A stretch of 14,842 nt of DNA, taken from NCBI GenBank assembly GCA_938023885.1, contig CALJCU010000489.1, forward strand, positions 1-14,842. The letters run 5' to 3'. Positions within the stretch are counted from its first letter, which is position 1. Every line of letters starts with the position of its first letter. Made by a program: the position numbers and the translations under genes. Positions 13,177 through 14,842 of the stretch are shown in pieces. This DNA is from an uncultured Prevotella sp. Its GTDB lineage: Bacteria; Bacteroidota; Bacteroidia; Bacteroidales; Bacteroidaceae. The notes under the pieces were generated by a model. It ran no database searches and was not told the origin of the DNA. It was given only the letters and a program-made list of their open reading frames with translations.

Positions 13177-14842
13177 ATGAAGAGATTTCTGACACTTGCC
13201 CTCTTGGCACTGACCACCGCTCTCGCCATGGCACAAAGCCGTGAGATTTCAGGAACCATCACCGACAAACAGAGTAAGGATGCTGTGTCGTTGGCAACGA
13301 TTCAGCTTCTGAAAAAAGACTCGACATTCATCACAGGCACGACCTCGGGCGACAACGGTAAGTTCACGCTCAAGGCTCCTTCCGATGGACAGTATATTCT
13401 GAAGTTATCCAGTATAGGCTACAAGACCATCACCAGACCGATCACCATCAGGGAGGATGCTGACGTGAAGCTTGGCAACGTCCTCTTTACTGCCGATGCC
13501 ATCATGCTGAAAGAAGCCACGGTGACGGCACAGGCGCAGAAGGTCGTGTTGAAAGAAGACACATTCGTCTACAATGCCAGTGCTTACCGTACCCCCGAGG
13601 GTTCCACTATCGAGGAACTCGTAAAGCGCTTGCCTGGTGCACAGGTGAGCGATGACGGTAAGATTACTATCAACGGTAAAGAGGTGAAGAAAATTCTCAT
13701 CGATGGCAAAGAGTTTATGACCGGTGACTCGAAGACGGCTATGAAGAACATCCCCACTTCCATCATCAATAAGGTCAAAGCTTATGATCAGAAGAGTGAC
13801 CTCTCAAGGGTCACCGGCATTGATGACGGTGAGGAGCAGACGGTCCTCGACTTCGGCATCAAGCCGGGCATGAACAAAGGATTCATGGCAAATGTCGATG
13901 CGGGCGCAGGAACGAAGAGCCGCTACAGCGACCGCGCCTTCGGGGGATACATGCATGGGGACACGAGGATCTTCGGAATGGGAAACGCCAATAACGTCAA
14001 TGACATGGGCTTCGGTGGCCGGGGTGGTGGCTTCGGACGTGGGCGGAACGGGCTCAATGCTATGAAAATGGCGGGATTCAACATCAACTATGAGAAGAAA
14101 AACAAGATTAAGGTGGATGGCAGCGCTCGCTGGAACCACAATGATGGTGACACGCAGACAAAGACGAGCTCCGAAAACTATGTCAGCACCATGGGATCGT
14201 TCTCAAACAGTTTGAACCATAATCACTCACGCGGCAACAGCTTCAACGCCCAGGCACGCGTGGAATGGACCCCCGACTCCATGACCGACATCATGTTCCG
14301 ACCCACCTTTTCGCTGAGCACAAGCGATGGTCTGTCCTCAGGTTCCTCGGCTTCATTCAACAAAGACCCCTACTCCTTTGTCACTGACCCGCTGGCTAAA
14401 GCAGCCCTGACACAGTTGGCTGCCGACAGCGTCATCGTCAACTCGAAAAACTCCAACAGCATTACTTATTCAAAGAGCAATAGTTTCGGCGCGATGCTAC
14501 AACTCAACCGTAAGCTCAACAACTGCGGACGCAATGTGACCGTTCGTGGCGACATAAGCTACACCGACTCCAAATCAAACTCCCTCTCTACTAACAACGT
14601 ACATCTTTATCAGATCCAGAACACATTCGGTCAGGACTCTACTTATCAGACGAATCGCTACAACCTCGCACCATCGACAAAATGGAGCTACACCCTTCAG
14701 GCTACCTACAGTGAACCGTTGTGGAAGGCTACGTTCCTGCAACTGCGCTATCGGTTCCAGTACAGTTACAGCAAGAGTGACCGATCCACATACGATTTCT
14801 CCAACCTCGGAGAGAACTTCTTCTCAACCGTGTCACCTGCCT
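13177..14842 (+). CDS. Outer-membrane beta-barrel protein with CarboxypepD_reg domain, 3' end outside window
   Basis: The frame is open from the ATG at 13177 to the window edge, giving 555 codons of an incomplete protein. Residues 1-19 are a signal peptide ending in AMA-QS. Residues ~22-100 form a CarboxypepD_reg-like beta-sandwich (ISGTITDKQSKDAVSLATIQ). Residues ~112-230 resemble a degenerate TonB-plug (EATVTAQAQKVVLKEDTFVYN, EELVKRLPGAQVSDDG, KKILIDGKEFMTGD), after which barrel strands begin. This layout fits the outer-membrane beta-barrel family (OMP_b-brl_3) rather than a classical siderophore receptor, and its ligand is unknown. Residues 278-292 form an unusual Gly/Arg run (GFGGRGGGFGRGRNG). 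No SusD-like gene is visible, but the downstream side is cut off. Confidence 0.9.
   Translation, partial: MKRFLTLALLALTTALAMAQSREISGTITDKQSKDAVSLATIQLLKKDSTFITGTTSGDNGKFTLKAPSDGQYILKLSSIGYKTITRPITIREDADVKLGNVLFTADAIMLKEATVTAQAQKVVLKEDTFVYNASAYRTPEGSTIEELVKRLPGAQVSDDGKITINGKEVKKILIDGKEFMTGDSKTAMKNIPTSIINKVKAYDQKSDLSRVTGIDDGEEQTVLDFGIKPGMNKGFMANVDAGAGTKSRYSDRAFGGYMHGDTRIFGMGNANNVNDMGFGGRGGGFGRGRNGLNAMKMAGFNINYEKKNKIKVDGSARWNHNDGDTQTKTSSENYVSTMGSFSNSLNHNHSRGNSFNAQARVEWTPDSMTDIMFRPTFSLSTSDGLSSGSSASFNKDPYSFVTDPLAKAALTQLAADSVIVNSKNSNSITYSKSNSFGAMLQLNRKLNNCGRNVTVRGDISYTDSKSNSLSTNNVHLYQIQNTFGQDSTYQTNRYNLAPSTKWSYTLQATYSEPLWKATFLQLRYRFQYSYSKSDRSTYDFSNLGENFFSTVSPA

Noticed and set aside
13177..14842. 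SusC-type polysaccharide receptor
   Set aside because: It has the CarboxypepD_reg domain, but the plug is degenerate, the usual SusC signature stretch is not seen and no SusD partner is visible, so the more general beta-barrel call is safer.

Overview
The window reads as chromosomal DNA from a Bacteroidota member, most probably a Prevotella-like species. The evidence is: two outer-membrane beta-barrel genes with N-terminal carboxypeptidase-regulatory-like (CarboxypepD_reg) domains; a BspA-like leucine-rich-repeat protein with a short type A-like C-terminal sorting tail; a fused ThrE exporter; and repeated TAnnTTTG motifs, the Bacteroidota -7 promoter box, in front of most transcription units. 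Shine-Dalgarno sequences are weak or absent, as usual in this phylum. I see no rRNA, tRNA, insertion sequence, integrase or CRISPR array.

Layout. At 1-2262 (+) is a TonB-dependent receptor cut by the left edge. It converges on an AraC-family regulator at 2324-3250 (-). A promoter at 3376-3383 then drives a secreted LRR protein at 3545-5497 (+), which is followed by a strong hairpin and a 97-residue small protein at 5556-5849 (+). From 5902 to 12889 everything recognised is on the minus strand. In transcription order this is aroB and rsmA (stop and a possible start overlap), frr and rsgA (overlapping by one base, own -7 box), a 294-bp gap, then an AspT/YidE-type transporter and a ThrE-type threonine/serine exporter 18 bp apart. 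A divergent 287-bp intergenic region leads to a second outer-membrane beta-barrel protein at 13177-14842 (+), cut by the right edge.

How the genes work together. The minus-strand block combines housekeeping functions (chorismate synthesis, 16S rRNA dimethylation, ribosome recycling, 30S maturation) with a probable amino-acid transport pair. The plus-strand genes face the cell surface: nutrient uptake through TonB-dependent porins and surface display or adhesion through the LRR protein.

The least explained parts are the small protein at 5556-5849 and a cysteine-rich open frame at 9244-9342 (-). The latter has no start codon of its own and lies directly after an in-frame TGA and a hairpin. I found no clear evidence of a large undescribed system; these two small elements are the best candidates for follow-up.
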